From Aspidiotus rigidus (lineage: Eukaryota > Arthropoda > Insecta > Hemiptera > Diaspididae), in NCBI GenBank assembly GCA_035079385.1, contig JAVHKY010000013.1:16366001-16430000 (forward strand): a stretch of DNA of 64,000 bases, in the 5' to 3' direction. The notes under the pieces were generated by a model. That model ran no database searches and had not been told where the DNA came from. It was given only the letters and a program-made list of their open reading frames with translations. The position numbers and the translations under genes are program-made. This document shows positions 22,560 to 41,155 of this stretch, in pieces. The first letter of the stretch is position 1, and each line of letters opens with the position of its first letter.

Positions 22560-23530
22560 TAACTTAAATATATCTATTTCATAATGCCCATTTGATTTTG
22601 GGCATAGGCCTCCCTCAGCCTATTCCATTCACGTCGGTCGTACGCTATGCGATGATATAGCTTATAGTTCTCTAGAAATTTTATGATGTCATCATCCCAC
22701 CTTATTTTCTGTTTGCCTCTTTTCCTTCCCGATTTTTGGTACCAATTTTTTATAATATTGGTCCATCTGTCCCCACTTTGTCTTGATATATGTCCCGCCC
22801 AATCCCATTTTATTCTTTTTGCTACATATAGAAGGTCTATCCTATTGCTCAGTCTTTTCCTTATTTCCTTTATGCTCTTTCTATCTCTCAATCTTATTCC
22901 TTGTATGGATCTCTCCATAGTATTTTGTGTTACTTTTATTTTCCTCTGTTTTACTCATTGGCCATGTCTGGGCACCATATATCAGTGTGGGCACTACGCA
23001 GGCATTCAGGACTTTCATTTTGTTTTTAATAGAGAAGTTTCCTTTGAATATGAATTTCAGCGACCAGAATTTTCTCCAGGCAATTGAGATTCTTCTTTCT
23101 ATTTCAGTTGAAGTTCTGTTTTTTATTGATACCGGTATGTTTTGTCCCAGGTATATCATTTCCTTCACTACCTCTATTTTTTGTTCATCAATTGCGATGT
23201 TATTGTCTTCGTTTTCTTGGCATAGAATTTTAGTTTTTTCTATATTCATACTCAATCCTTTTTCTTTCCCTTCATTGTTCAGTTCTTGGATCATTTCCTG
23301 TATTTAGATTATTTAAATACTCGCCATTTACATTGATACCTTTTTTGCCCCAGTTTAGCTTCCTGAAAAACTCTTCCAATACGCTATTGAAAAGGATGGA
23401 AGATAGTGGGTCGCCCTGTTTCACTCCCCTTTTCATCTTAAAATTTTCCCCTGTTATATCTGTATACGGACTCGGGCCTCAATATTTGTGTACAATTCAG
23501 TAATTATTTTTATATAATTTTGTCCTAGTC
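22560..23530 (-). mobile_element. RTE-clade non-LTR retrotransposon remnant
   Basis: Minus-strand sequence reads as the C-terminal half of an RTE-type reverse transcriptase. In order: YIKIITELYTNIEARVR, the RT block GVKQGDPLSS (about 23430), KLNWGKKGINVNGEYLNN, then after a break IQELNNEGKEKGLSMNIEKTK (fragment 22881-23294), and IKWDWAGHISRQSGDRW with the basic tail (22574-22918). The stretch that should carry the catalytic FADD box is missing between LNN and IQELNN. A frame change separates the two main fragments near 22.9 kb. It is inactive. Confidence 0.88.
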
Positions 23531-23539
23531 TTTGGTTTT

Positions 23540-24263
23540 TATTTGAATGTAAGGAAGAAATAAGAAATAGGAAGTTTATATTCAGAATCTGGAAGTTATA
23601 AAGCATTTGCAAATGTTCCTCTGGTTTCTTATTTATTTATGGTTTTCGAATAGTAACTAATGATCGAAACTTCCCTACGTATTTCTTATGAAGTAAAATA
23701 TTTGTTTTGAACACAAACGGTAAACTGGGGTAAGACTGTGTTAAGGTGGGGTTTTGAAAAAATACGGTCCATGGTTGTTTAACCGAAAAGAGCTCCAGTG
23801 TTTTTAGATTTCTGTGGCTTTTGCTAATTTACTCCTCGTTGTACTCCGTTGAGCATGACTCGTTTCAGTATGTCTGCCCCTAACAGGGCGAATCCTATTA
23901 ATTGTATGACTTTGGGATTTGAAAAATTGTCAACGTCGAATCTCAGCCCTACCCCTGATTCCGGAATTTGCGTCCGGGCTCATGTTATGGACAAAGATGG
24001 TTCTTGAGGTAGATCCACGTAGTCTTCCAGTATTGAATAAGAACATGTAATCTCTGTCGTACGTCTTGTATTATACTCTTCTCTAATCAACATTGTCATT
24101 ACTCTTATATTATGATTTCCACGGTTACCGTAACTCAAATGATATTGCCAACATATATAAAGTTCTCTAGTATAGTAAATAGTACTATACTATTATAAAC
24201 TATAGTATTAAACTGGACTCTACCTAGGCTAGGACCTCCTTTCTATCTTTATACTAGGATTGT
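23540..24263. other. No gene seen
   Basis: No coding signal and no repeat recognised. An AT-rich stretch with short variants of ctatagtat occurs near 24.2 kb. Confidence 0.4.
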
Positions 24264-24347
24264 ACACTAGTCTTAAACTAGAATAGGCCTATACTAACTA
24301 GGTTACTAGAGTTAGATTTTCGGCCTATTCTAGTGTAAGACTAGTGT
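24264..24347. repeat. Imperfect palindrome, about 26-bp arms
   Basis: acactagtcttaaactagaa at 24264 onward pairs with its inverse ending at 24347, with about two mismatches and a loop of roughly 32 bp. The arms are themselves built from ctag-rich words. Confidence 0.6.
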
Positions 24348-25446
24348 GTAAGTCGCAGCACAAGGGGAACTCCATCGCTTGACCTCGCTCTAGTCTCACT
24401 CTAAAGTTTGATCCCACCTTCCTCTTGAGCTAACTAATGTCTAGCTTAGCCTAAGCCACTAGACTCTTATTCTAGTTTACGTACTTATGTTTACCCTTTG
24501 CCTTCGTCACGGAGCCGCCTTGCCTAACATTGTCTCCACATCAGAAACATCGTGTTACTTTTCCGGTGTTGTAACTTATAGAGACGATTTTTGCGTCTTA
24601 CGAATTCCCAACTATTCCTCAAACGAAAAACTGATCAATGACGAAAATCTAATAGGAAACCACTTTCAGTGGGGGGGGGGAGTGAGGGTACTTCTTGAAA
24701 ATTTTTATAGTCCGCCAACCGTATAGAATTTCTCTTTTTTCCTCGTTCCTCCAGTCTCGAGACTCACCACGACTTGGAGAAATTCCGACCTTCGCATCAT
24801 ATATACCGAGGACACAAGAAAAAATTTTGACTTTTTATGAGCTTGTATATGTAAGAGGGGGAAAGACTTGAAACAGTTTCGATGACTGAGCTATATAGAT
24901 TAGGAAAAAGAATTAGAAATATTCCGGCAGGAGAGAGGGCAGGCCCACCAAGGCCTAAACTGAGCCCCCTGGGAAACAATCTGCTACCAGTGTGCACTGA
25001 GCTCGCGCAGAAAATGTTCACAATTATTATAACCTGGTCCCCTCAAAATCCCAAACTCGACAAAAAAACCTTCTTTCGACCCTGGGAGAGGGGAACGTGG
25101 AATAGAGTTGTGTGGATAGTTTTGGCCTAGGGCTGGACTCTGGAAGATACCCCCTTTATGACGTAATTAGACCGACTAAACCCCTTAGTAGAGTTTCTCG
25201 TGTGATTATCACATATTAGGAGTATGTTAGGCTTATTAGCTGACGAGCTCATACTATGCTTTAGGCTACGCCTTTAACCAGTATATCACAAGCTAACTTG
25301 AAAAGTAAGTAAAGTCGAGATTCTTCTAAATATTCAAAGAGGGTCAAGCTCAAGCTCATTAATACAGCTCTAAAGTGGGAAGTCATGGTCACAGAAACAC
25401 GTTGGTTAACGTGGTTTACGTTCATTTTCGTGTTACGGCACTTCAA
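24348..25446. other. No gene seen; traces of the 45-bp satellite
   Basis: No coding exon recognised. Around 24815-24905 the words tgagcttgtatatgtaagag...gggaaagacttgaaa and tgagctatatagattagga resemble decayed units of the satellite at 63.1-63.6 kb. A run of G residues lies at about 24670. Confidence 0.35.
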
Positions 25447-25448
25447 TA

Positions 25449-25625
25449 CTGAATAATTTTTGAAAAAATTTTTCCAAAAATATTAGTTAATAAAATAATA
25501 AAACTAAAACAATAATTTTTAATTTAACTTTTTATTTAAAACTACATTGACCGCAATATTATTGTTTTAGTTTTATTATTTTATTAACTAATATTTTTGG
25601 AAAAATTTTTTCAAAAATTATTCAG
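25449..25625. mobile_element. Perfect foldback MITE with TA target site
   Basis: The arms at 25448-25516 and 25558-25626 are exact reverse complements over 69 bp. They start (a)ctgaataatttttg and enclose a loop of only 41 bp. The element is flanked on both sides by TA (25447-25448 and 25626-25627), as expected for Tc1/mariner-type integration. Perfect arms argue for recent insertion or gene-conversion-like repair. It is non-coding. Confidence 0.88.
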
Positions 25626-25639
25626 TAAGTCATAGTCAT

Positions 25640-27676
25640 TGACCCCGCCCCCCCCTTCCCCAGGACACAAAAATGTTAAAACTTAAGGTAGAGTTCGCTT
25701 GTTCTTTTTGGCTCTCAACTTAAGCTCCTCTTCTTACCCCTAGCTTCTTTATAAACTTTTTGGCGAACAGCTCTGGTATATTGAGCAAGAAAAATTTGTT
25801 AATTAATTTGACAAGAATCGTTAAGATATTCTCTCCCTCATGTAATCAGCTCTGGAGCCGAAAATGGTCGCTCTTTTCGAGCCATTAGGAGCCACTATCC
25901 GTTCCCAAAGGACCCATGGCTCCTTTCTGAGTTCACGCCTGAGCTGACCCTCAAGTATTGAATGGATCAGTTTGTAGTGAGAAAGAAACACATCGATTTC
26001 GAAGGAACCAATCAAGAGCGACTATTTGACTTTTTCGTAATTTTATTGATATTTACAAACGTAGAACCCGCATCCTGATTTCTATTTTGTTATTGATACA
26101 AATTTCACAAAATACAAAAAACTTCATCAATTCCAGGAAAAATTCTCTCATTTTGTCTAATATGTCTCCCTTATTTCTTTAATCAGTAAGAACTACATCT
26201 TCCTAGAAAAAACTTCCGCGCTTACGAGTAAACTTTTTGTTCAAATTCCCACGCTCCCAATAACCGTCCATTCCTTTTTGTTCATACGATATACTTTTTC
26301 ATAGTCGTGAAAAACCTTTCTGAAAGCAAGTTCACGTTGAAATTTCGATTCAACATCCCCCCAGATCATCAAGATGACACAAGTCAAATTACGTCAACAT
26401 AAGAACAAGGCAATTCTCTTTAACACGCTTTTATAAAAACATCTTATCGAAAAAAAAAATGAATGGATAACACATACGCGTAGAAATATAATTATTTTAA
26501 GTTTAAAAATAAAGAAAAAAAAAGACATGGTAAATAGCGAGATGTACTGCGAAACTCAAGAAAAAAAGAAAAAAAAGTATGATACGAGACGATAAAAACA
26601 ATCTGACGAATCAATGTATGCTTATATCTTAAAGAATTACGAAGAAAACAATAAGTAAAAATGCGACGCATCATTTGAGAATTGAGCGATGAACATGTTC
26701 TTTTTATTTCTCGTACTTATTATTCAAAAACTTATCATAAAAGAATTTTGATTATCATGAACGATATGACAAATAAGATGCAGTTGGTATTCAACACATC
26801 CGATAAGAATCGATTCAGTTCACAACACAAACGACATCCGAGATCTTTTTTCACATTAACTAAAACCTTCCCAAATTGTTTTGTTTTTTAAACTTATAAT
26901 TTTGATATATCGCTTACACTTTTTTCTCCTATTTCAATATCATTTCATTTACAGCCAATAACGCTTATACTAATGCTCTGTCGGCGAAGTAAAAAAAAAT
27001 GATAATAATAATAATAATGAAATAAATAAACGAAAAAATAAAAAATATGCAACTCAATGCGAGGTTATGATAGGCAAGACGAATAAAAATATATCGTATT
27101 CTCCGACAGGTCATTCTTACCTCGGTCATCACACAATAAAGCGCCATCTTTACGGACGCCAAATAAAACTTATAAAAATAAATAATGATCACTGTGGGCA
27201 CACACAATCATTCAATAATAATTACATAAACGGGGACAAACATCCACGAATTGAATCAAAATTTTTCTAAAATATATTGCCACAGTAAAAATAAAATAAT
27301 TACGTAGTCAGAGAAAAAGTAAAAGTAAATAGAATTAGCAACGAATGAGACAATAGTAAACGCTGACCGTTTTGAAGCGCGATCCTTAACGATTTAAGAC
27401 GTTTATACTATCGGTATTTTCACTAAACAAGTTCGAATATTACACAAAATCAATTTTCAAGTATTTTTATTATGACTGTTTCTTTTTCGTCCTGAACGAC
27501 GAACATTTGTGGAGATTCGAGTTTCTTTTCTTCATTCATCTTTGAAAACATAAAGAAAAAAAAAAAAAAGAAATCTCAAGGGCCGAAGAGAAAGAAAACC
27601 ACGTCGTTGTCATTTTTGCAAACTGGAATGCGAGAACTTATTCGGCGACAGAATTCAATTCGTCGCCACCTTTAAA
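25640..27676. other. No gene; right part probably 3' UTR of the SEC14L1/retm gene
   Basis: AT-rich with A- and T-homopolymer runs and no recognised coding sequence. The stretch immediately left of 27677 follows the stop codon of the minus-strand SEC14L1-type gene. Several tttatt words on the plus strand (for example near 27468) could supply its poly(A) signal. Confidence 0.4.
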
Positions 27677-33398
<5,722 letters not shown>

Positions 33399-35437
33399 AA
33401 CTATACACAACCACAATAGAAAAAATACGAGTAACGATAATGATTAATGAATAAACGTATTTACAACGCGGAAATGACCGATTTCTTTATTATAGTCATC
33501 GTTTATTACGAATACGCTATCACGTGAAAAAGAATTCGGGTTGAAAACTCTTTCCTTATTTATCAAAACTCTTATTATTGTACACTGCAACAATTAATGC
33601 CTTCCGTCAACGCTATCAGTTTTGCTCTTCGGAGTTTTCTGAATGAACGAGCCTGTTTTTTTTGGCTCGCTTCTGACGTCGTCGCGGGTTCTGCTGCAAG
33701 TGTGAGTGTGACTGTACGTCAATTCGATTCCGATGGGATGGGAGGAATTGATTCAGTCGTTCACGAACGATATACATGAAAGCATATTAGCAATTTCTAC
33801 GAAATCCGAATCAATCAGGTCGAGCGAGGGGTCACACAATTCCAACGAGCTTAAAGTTTTTCCGAGTTTCCATTTTTCTTTACGATCACTTAAATATTAA
33901 TATTGTTAGCTATTGATTGAAACTGAATTTATGTAGCGTATTAGTGAAAATTATCATCTTTGTCTTGCAAGAGTAGTATGAAACGAACGATCGCATCGCG
34001 CCGCGGGCAAGGACGATGAGTTCAATAAAAGTTGGAAATTATTACCTATAATCAAATACAAAAACTTCTCCCAGATGTTTAGTTTATAACATTTATTCTA
34101 TATATTTTATCAGTCTCAGTAACATGGGAGCGCTATATTTTTCAGTCATTCAATATTTCGCTCCTCAAATTTCATTGAAAGTTCGAAAAGTGTTATTCGT
34201 AAAATTTCATGAAGCCATAAAAATGATATTTTCATCACTAAAGAAACTACTTAGATTATTGATCGAAGCATATTGTGCAGTCCGATATCAAACAAAACTC
34301 AGAATAACAAATTCACCAAAATTTAAAATCAAACACAGTTCAATTATTGAGAGATACAGCGTGTGTATCTATCTCTTTTCAATGATGAAAACATTTTCTG
34401 CGAGATAATTATTCGGTACAACCAACTTTAGCTTAATTTTTTTTTTTACTAAATTTTTCTAGTTTTTAGGGTATGTTCTACCTAGTTACTCACACACAGA
34501 AAATACATGTATATTACACAAAATGGTGCGTTGCAGGTGAAATTTTTGCCCACAATAACTTATTGAATAATGCGCAAAATGAACATGGTGTAATTTATTC
34601 TTGAAGTTAAAGAAAATACAGCTTAGTTGACAATTCGCGAAATATTCTGAATAATCTTCAGAAAACGTTTGAACAGTTTACGTCTGAAGGGGCCATCTTT
34701 GAATCATTGAATTTCAATTAATAAACAAAATTAGTTCGCGTGAACCAATCAGCCGTATTTTCCTAAGTTTCGTCAACAGAAATACGAAGTTTCAAGATAT
34801 TTCATACTTCATTTGATCAGTTATCTCGGGGCAAAATTCGCAACATGTGACACATATTTTGTAATTGTCTACGTGTGAGTGACTAGGTATAGCATGCCGT
34901 TAAACTAACAATTTTTTGAACAGGCAGTTCATCAATTGAAATAAATTTGGAAACCAATAATTGTTCTTCAGAGACGAAAACTTACGATTCCATAACGAAA
35001 ACGCACTCAGAAAGTCATAAATCTCTCTATCAAGAATGCAATAACTTTCTTAAAAATAGTTTAATAATATCACGGGTCCAGATGGTACAATACGAAAAAG
35101 TATAATTTCGAAAAAACTAAAATTCTGTTTATATCAGCGAGTTACAAAACCGAATTGCCCGCATGACTTTACCATTAGCTTGGCGTGCGCGTACACGAAA
35201 CTCATGAAAAGAGCTCTTCACATAATTGCCACCATTACGAGACGACGAATTTGAATTTTAATCCAAGGAAGTAAAGATAAAACGCGCCGTTACCAGAATA
35301 CTCTATGCAATATAATACAAATATCCATAACAAATGTTACTCCATATGAGTACAGAAAGATGCAATTGATGCGTCCTGAGTTTCATCAAGGAACAATTCA
35401 CAAATATTATCCGTTTATCAATACATGTATCCACCAT
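33399..35437. other. Intergenic between E2F and retm; probable retm promoter near 33.6-33.75 kb
   Basis: No coding gene recognised. The segment at about 33.59-33.75 kb is richer in GC and CpG, as expected for the 5' UTR or promoter of the minus-strand retm gene, and contains tgacgtcgtcgcg. Open frames of 60-94 codons here show no recognisable product. Confidence 0.3.
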
Positions 35438-38351
35438 TTACGAATTCAAACCGAATAATTCTGACAGTCCTTCGTTTTCATCCAAACAGTACGAGAAATC
35501 TCTATTTGGCGGACTAAGACTCAGCAACGAGAATGAACCTGAAAAATATAAACACAGAAATTAATACTTTGGGGGCAAAATGTGCTGACCGCTCTCGAAT
35601 AATTGAATAATAAAAATTTTTAATTTGACAGAATTAATTCTTTATTTAAAAAAATCCTAAACTTGGAGAATATTTCAATTCGTAAGAGAATTAAAATGGG
35701 AAGGTACCGACAAACCATAATACGAAAATGAAAACGATAATAAAATAAAAATAAATCTACGTAGATGGTTAATTAATTATAAATGAACTGAAGTTTGCAT
35801 GGAGATTTCGCAAACATTTTGATCACTCTGCGTATTCTTCTTTCAATCGCTTTACGCCCAAAAATTTTAATATAACGAGAATTATAGCTACAGGTGGTCT
35901 CAGAGTTGTCAAAACAATGTAAGATTTAATTGGATTTCTCAAGAAATATTTCGTCCAAATATGAGACGTATGTACAAAACTTCCGTTGGAAAAAAAAACT
36001 GAGTCTCTTGCGTCTTTTATCCATTCATTTTTTTGTTTCCCTGACTTCAAGTCGACGAAAATTTATTGTTTCATTTGTTCTGGTAAGCGGGACCTGAAAA
36101 TCTCCTGTCAAGATTCGAAACCTAAACGATCTGGAACGCTTAACTGAGATCTAGACTTTTTTGTCCGTCAAGATCTGAAACCCAAAAAATCCACTTCTTT
36201 TTTACACAGTCACATTTGGAAGCTGAGAAAATTCGATTTCATGGAATTCAAAAGAATAATGTTCAGTAGAGAACTGAAAGTACCGCGAACATAGAGAGAG
36301 ATTGCATTCTCTTCAGATAAAAAAAAACTCAAAAGCTTGAGATGTTCATGAAACAAGTTCCGAAAGAGTATTGTAATATTGGATTATTTTATACACGACA
36401 CTTGACATTCCTTATAATGAAATGAAATGTGAATACTCGAAAGAAAAAAAAAAAAAGAGAATACCTGATTGTGAGGCAGTCTGCAGATTGAGATCAGAAT
36501 CGCCCTTATCATCTTGAGATGATGCAGCGGACGATATGCCGGAATCAGATCCAGTTTTATCGTCATCCGAAGCAACAGATGGAGTGTTTTCGTCGAGGTC
36601 AAATTTATCGCTATCACAGTCCTGAAATATTAAAATAATGCTTTCGTCAGAGCAGAAAGAAATGGAAAATCTTCATTTGCAAAATTCATGGCTACTTACG
36701 GAGAGTACATTATGCTTGGTTAAAGTTACTTGATTATTTTTCATTTTCTCCAACAACCACAAATGGATTGGTTCACCGGTCGTTGATTTTAAATGAGCTA
36801 CATGAGTAACGTTTCCATTCTATGTAGAAGAAAAAAATAAGAGAGAAAAAAAGGTTATCACTCTATCCTTAAATTTTATATTTCTTCTACTCATTTTATA
36901 ACGAACTGAGATAACTTCAATAATTTTGAAAAAATAGGAAGCCAGGTTAATCAGGAAAAATCTAGTAATTTAACACAGACTGACACTAGCACAGTTTCAC
37001 ACTCATATCAGAATCGCTTCTGATCCAAATCATCAGAAAGAATAAACTTAACGAAACTCCCGTCATGATTCACAATTCCAAGTTCAATTTAATCCAACCC
37101 AAGACACTATTTCTGGGTAGAATTTGGATAGATGTTTCAATACCATAGTTTACAAAAGTACTTGAAGAAATGTAGTATGAAGTGGGAGGCATGTTCTGCT
37201 ACTACTCTGCCTGAAAAGTACTTCGGTTCAGAGCTTCAACTCCACACAAAATTGTGATCTCAAGATAATTGATATTCCTGACAAAACTGCCTACCTGTTC
37301 TACGGACTCGACTTCCATATTGGTACCGCGCGGAGGTTGGACTATCAAATTATTCTTGTCCTCCATATTACCGACATCCTTCGCAGTTAAATAAGCGAAT
37401 CTTATATTGGATTTCTCTTCGGTTACATTTTTCAGACTTTTGTATGCTTTCTAAAATTTTAACGTACAGTTTTTCAATAGCACATTCAGAAGGCGTTACA
37501 GATTTACATGTACTTTTCTTGTATTTCGATACAAACCGTCAGATCATCGTCCAACGTTTTCTCCTTTTGAGCTAGTATTTTAATTTCTCTTCTCAAATTT
37601 TGAACGTTGACAAAAGTTGGTGAATAACTGCCGTTAAGGTTGCCTCTGTAACGATAGGAGAAACAACGAACGCGAAATTAAAAATAGCACGAAATAAAAG
37701 ATTTTTTCGGAGCAAAAAATGATTAGTGCAGTCCAGATATTGTGATATTTAAGTAGAACGTACCTTTACTTTATAATCCTGAGGTGTTCGCAATTAATAT
37801 TATACAAAAATCAAGATTCATTTCACATAATTTGTAACGGATATAAAACTATAACATAAGAGAAAAGCTACCTACCGCCATTGAACGGTATTCTTGGTTT
37901 TCTTCTCCAATAAACCGACTCCTTCTAGCACATTGGTAATATCGTAAATCCTTCGTTTCTGCTCGACTTTTAGTAAATTAACCGCCTAAAAATGTGAGCG
38001 TTTTCAACAAGATAAGTAAGCGATTTTACAAAAGGTACACTTCCATTTTTGGAGCTAGAATTTGTAAAATACATTTCTCGTAGCTTCCTAAAATAATTTT
38101 CATTTTCAATTCTTGTCAGAAAATAAGATCTTACAACATTATGTAACTTCTGTATCTAGACGAATGAATGATGCATAGTGTAATAGCTCTTCGTATATTC
38201 TTACCGTGTTCAAGTGTATCACTCCGTTGGGCGAATTCATTAGTAAAGAAACAAAACGTTTGGTCAAGAGACTGAGAGATTTATCTTGCCGGTTGTATCG
38301 GAAGTACTCATTAGTGAGGGCTAGCAGATCCTCGGGACTCTTCTCTGACAT
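35438..38351 (-). CDS. E2F: E2F4/5-like transcription factor
   Basis: Seven exons in transcript order: 38351-38205, 37985-37876, 37645-37537, 37450-37295, 36819-36700, 36621-36465, 35538-35438 (stop TAA). Phases close to 299 residues. Residues about 14-86 form the winged-helix DNA-binding domain ([38 protein letters not shown]). Residues 86-125 form the coiled coil for the DP partner. The marked box follows (about 140-215, [13 protein letters not shown]), then an acidic Ser/Asp-rich linker. The C-terminus carries a pocket-protein-binding segment, [17 protein letters not shown], which in this family binds Rb/p107/p130. The protein acts in the nucleus on cell-cycle promoters. Its short N-terminus without a cyclin-A-binding region favours the E2F4/5 (repressor) type over activator E2Fs. 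It is divergent from IFT22. Confidence 0.95.
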
Positions 38352-38955
38352 GTTGATACCGTTTCAACAGTGGCTACTTCGGTTATAATATACGATTGAA
38401 CATCGATCATTCAAGAAGGCGATGAGCCGAGGAGAACAGCTTTAATTTTAAAATTGAACGATTAAAAACATCACTCGCAACTTGCAACTTTCCACGAGGT
38501 TGAGTAATTGTATTCCGCGGGAGGATAGCTCTCCCGGTCTAAAGTACGATTTCTTTAATACGACGAGCAAGAAACTCGGCCTGGGGAGAGCTTCAGCGGA
38601 GAGACGCTATTAAGTTTGTTCGATGGGAAAAAAATCCTTTTACGTGCCGTCACGGAATCGTGTCTTTCTACGATTCTGATTGGTAGATTTCTGCAACTTG
38701 GACGTCCATGGGTTTACGTTTCCTTCGAACAAGCTTAAAAAACATATGTTATTCGAACATACGATGTGACCATGTAAACATGTGGATTTGCCGGTACTCA
38801 AGGCCACAGCCAGGTGTTATGGATACAATATACCCAGCAACGCAGCTTACTAATAGCAACCAAGAAGAATAAATATTTCAGGAGCTCGAACTGACAATTA
38901 TCTTCAGGGAAAATATTTACGAATTTTATTTGCTACGTCTGATCTAAAGCTTCTA
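38352..38955. promoter_or_regulatory. Bidirectional promoter region of E2F and IFT22
   Basis: The E2F start codon (38351, minus) and the IFT22 start codon (38956, plus) are 604 bp apart and point away from each other. The interval at about 38.4-38.65 kb is relatively GC-rich. At 38515-38523 the minus strand reads CTCCCGCGG, which contains the TCCCGC core bound by E2F proteins. That would allow E2F autoregulation, but the site was found only by eye. Confidence 0.4.
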
Positions 38956-40770
38956 ATGGTGAGACTAAAATTAATCATAATTGGTCCAACAGAAGTGAGT
39001 GGTTTAAGAGATTTTGTTGCTTGTCTCTCGATGAAATCAATATTAAGTTCTTTGTAATTGTTTTTACCCTATAATTTAGGCAGGCAAAACATCAATCTCT
39101 AATATTTTGGGTGATATTCCTGACAATGATTCTTCGCCTTATGAACCCACTGAAGGAGTTCGTATTTTGGAAATAGAAACAACTACATCGAATGATCCGA
39201 ATGTAGAAATTGAATTATGGGATTGTGGAGGATCTTCGAGGTATATAATACTTATAATTTTTTCTAAACAGAAGAATAATATTCATGGGTATATTTAGAA
39301 AACAAATTTCTTGAATTTATCTCCCTTTTTCGTAGACAAGGGAGGGGAATTCAGAAAATTTCACGTTTATTTACTCCCCTGTATCTCTGAAAATGATGAT
39401 TAATTATTCGATTTCTTGTTTTTCTCCTCATTTTCAATCGTGTTTCTCTCTTTTTGGTGAGTACCTAATACCTATGTTACATACAAAGTCCGAACCAAAT
39501 CGTACAGCTATTTCTGAACAAATATTTGAGCATTGGGTAGGTACAAAGCTAATTTTTTTTTCAATTAATATTATAAGAAGAAGAAACAAAGAATATAATT
39601 ATATTCATATTAAAAAAAAAAGAAAAAAGCAAAAGTAAGAGAGGATTGTATAGTCTATTTTCGAACTGTTTTTGTTTGTTTGTTTGAAAATGTGACTAGA
39701 ATTCTGAAGCTACGCGATGTATTTCCTTACTCCGAAAAATCATGACAAACGCTTCAATAATTTTTTCTCGTAACTAACGAAATTTATTTTCGCCTTAGAT
39801 ATCAAGCTTGTTGGCCTGTATTTCAACTCGATGTTGATGGAGTTATATTCGTTTATAATCCAGAAGCCAGAGAACAACTGGCTGAATTTGAGCTACTGTA
39901 TGATTATTTCGTTATTCAAAGCGGACTCAGTGATTTCAAGTGTATTATTTTTGTAAATTCAAGAAACGATAATAATGAATCGTCAATAACTTTACGTAAG
40001 TTGAGGACATTACATTAGCTTGCAGTGAAATGAACGAAACAGTACAATGTAATTAAGATGCTGCGTCGATAAAAGTCGTCCCAAAGTTTAGTGAACCACC
40101 GTATATATTCAGAAGTTTTTGTATTCATCTTACCCGTATTCCGTATTCCGTGTTGGACGATTGCAATTTTCTATTACTCTTTTTCTTTTTCATGATTTTC
40201 ATTTTTTTTTTTTTTTCCTTAATTGATGTGCTGCTTAAAATGGTAGAGAAATGAGGTTTTCCACTTTTCAATAATTTAATGGCTTTCCCTTTAATACGTT
40301 CGTTCCTGAAGTATCCATTTTTTAAAAATTATCATGCACTACCAAACCAGAGAAATATTTGTCAATTTCTGTCAAACTTCTTTTCGTGCCGTATTTTTTA
40401 TTTCCCTTCGTATGTTCGTCAATCGTACTGACACAGGTTAAATTGAAATTACCCCCTCACTAAATTTCCCATTTCGCGTAACGTAGGCCCAGATCTATTC
40501 AGGTAAAAATTCTCAAGTGATTATCCGTAGGTGCTTAAACATTTATTCTACCAATTTTTGATAAACTTACTCGTCTTTTTTCTCACGTGTGTTTCCATAT
40601 TTTGTATTTAATCATATCCTGGTGTTTTGATTCTGATTGCAGCCAATCGATGCAGAAAGGTGACACGTAAATTTATCAATGCTGCGAGTAGTCCGAATAA
40701 GATTAAATCTGAATTTCATAATTACGTCGAAACACTGTTGAGTGACTGGAAACGAAACTTTAAATTGTAG
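38956..40770 (+). CDS. IFT22: Intraflagellar transport protein 22 (RABL5-like GTPase)
   Basis: Four exons: 38956-38994, 39080-39240, 39799-39995, 40643-40770 (stop TAG), all GT-AG, 174 residues. The P-loop GPTEAGKT is split by the first intron at residues 10-17. The switch region reads PTEGVRILE, the G3 motif is WDCGG, and the later RYQACWP and FVYNPEAREQL are also typical of IFT22/RABL5. As in that family, no canonical NKxD guanine-specificity motif is present; the position carries VNSRND. IFT22 is an IFT-B complex subunit that helps cargo movement in cilia. In insects these are restricted to sensory neurons and sperm. It shares a promoter interval with E2F and converges on the TMEM186-like gene. 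Confidence 0.93.
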
Positions 40771-41155
40771 ACTTCCATGGACGAATTTCATATTTGAAAA
40801 CTATAATTATCCAAGAATTCTTTGAGATAGCAACAATGTATTTAACCGAAACAAGTACAAAAACAAGAAGCCGCTGCATGCTATTTCCATCAAACTTTTT
40901 GGGCAGAACTTTTGCACCATTTATAGAATGAATTAGTGATATAGAAGAACAGTCATTTCGCTCTGCCTTTTCGCACATTCTCAAATAAGCTGGAATAATT
41001 TACAAGAAAAAGTGTGCATAAATATTTCTCTACAAGTTATTTACAATATTTACAGCAAAATTTCGGTCACAAAAATACAGCATCGATGTTACATAGTAGT
41101 ACAATTAAATAATTCGTATTCTATAGCTTCATAATTGGTAACTAGATCGACTTTA

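Noticed and set aside
22683..23307. Two long plus-strand frames (134 and 126 codons)
   Set aside because: They are antisense shadows of the RTE reverse transcriptase read on the minus strand.
35823..36050. 75-codon minus-strand frame inside the last intron of E2F
   Set aside because: The E2F frame continues with correct phase from 36465 to 35538, skipping this region. The frame has no recognised domain and would not fit the phase.
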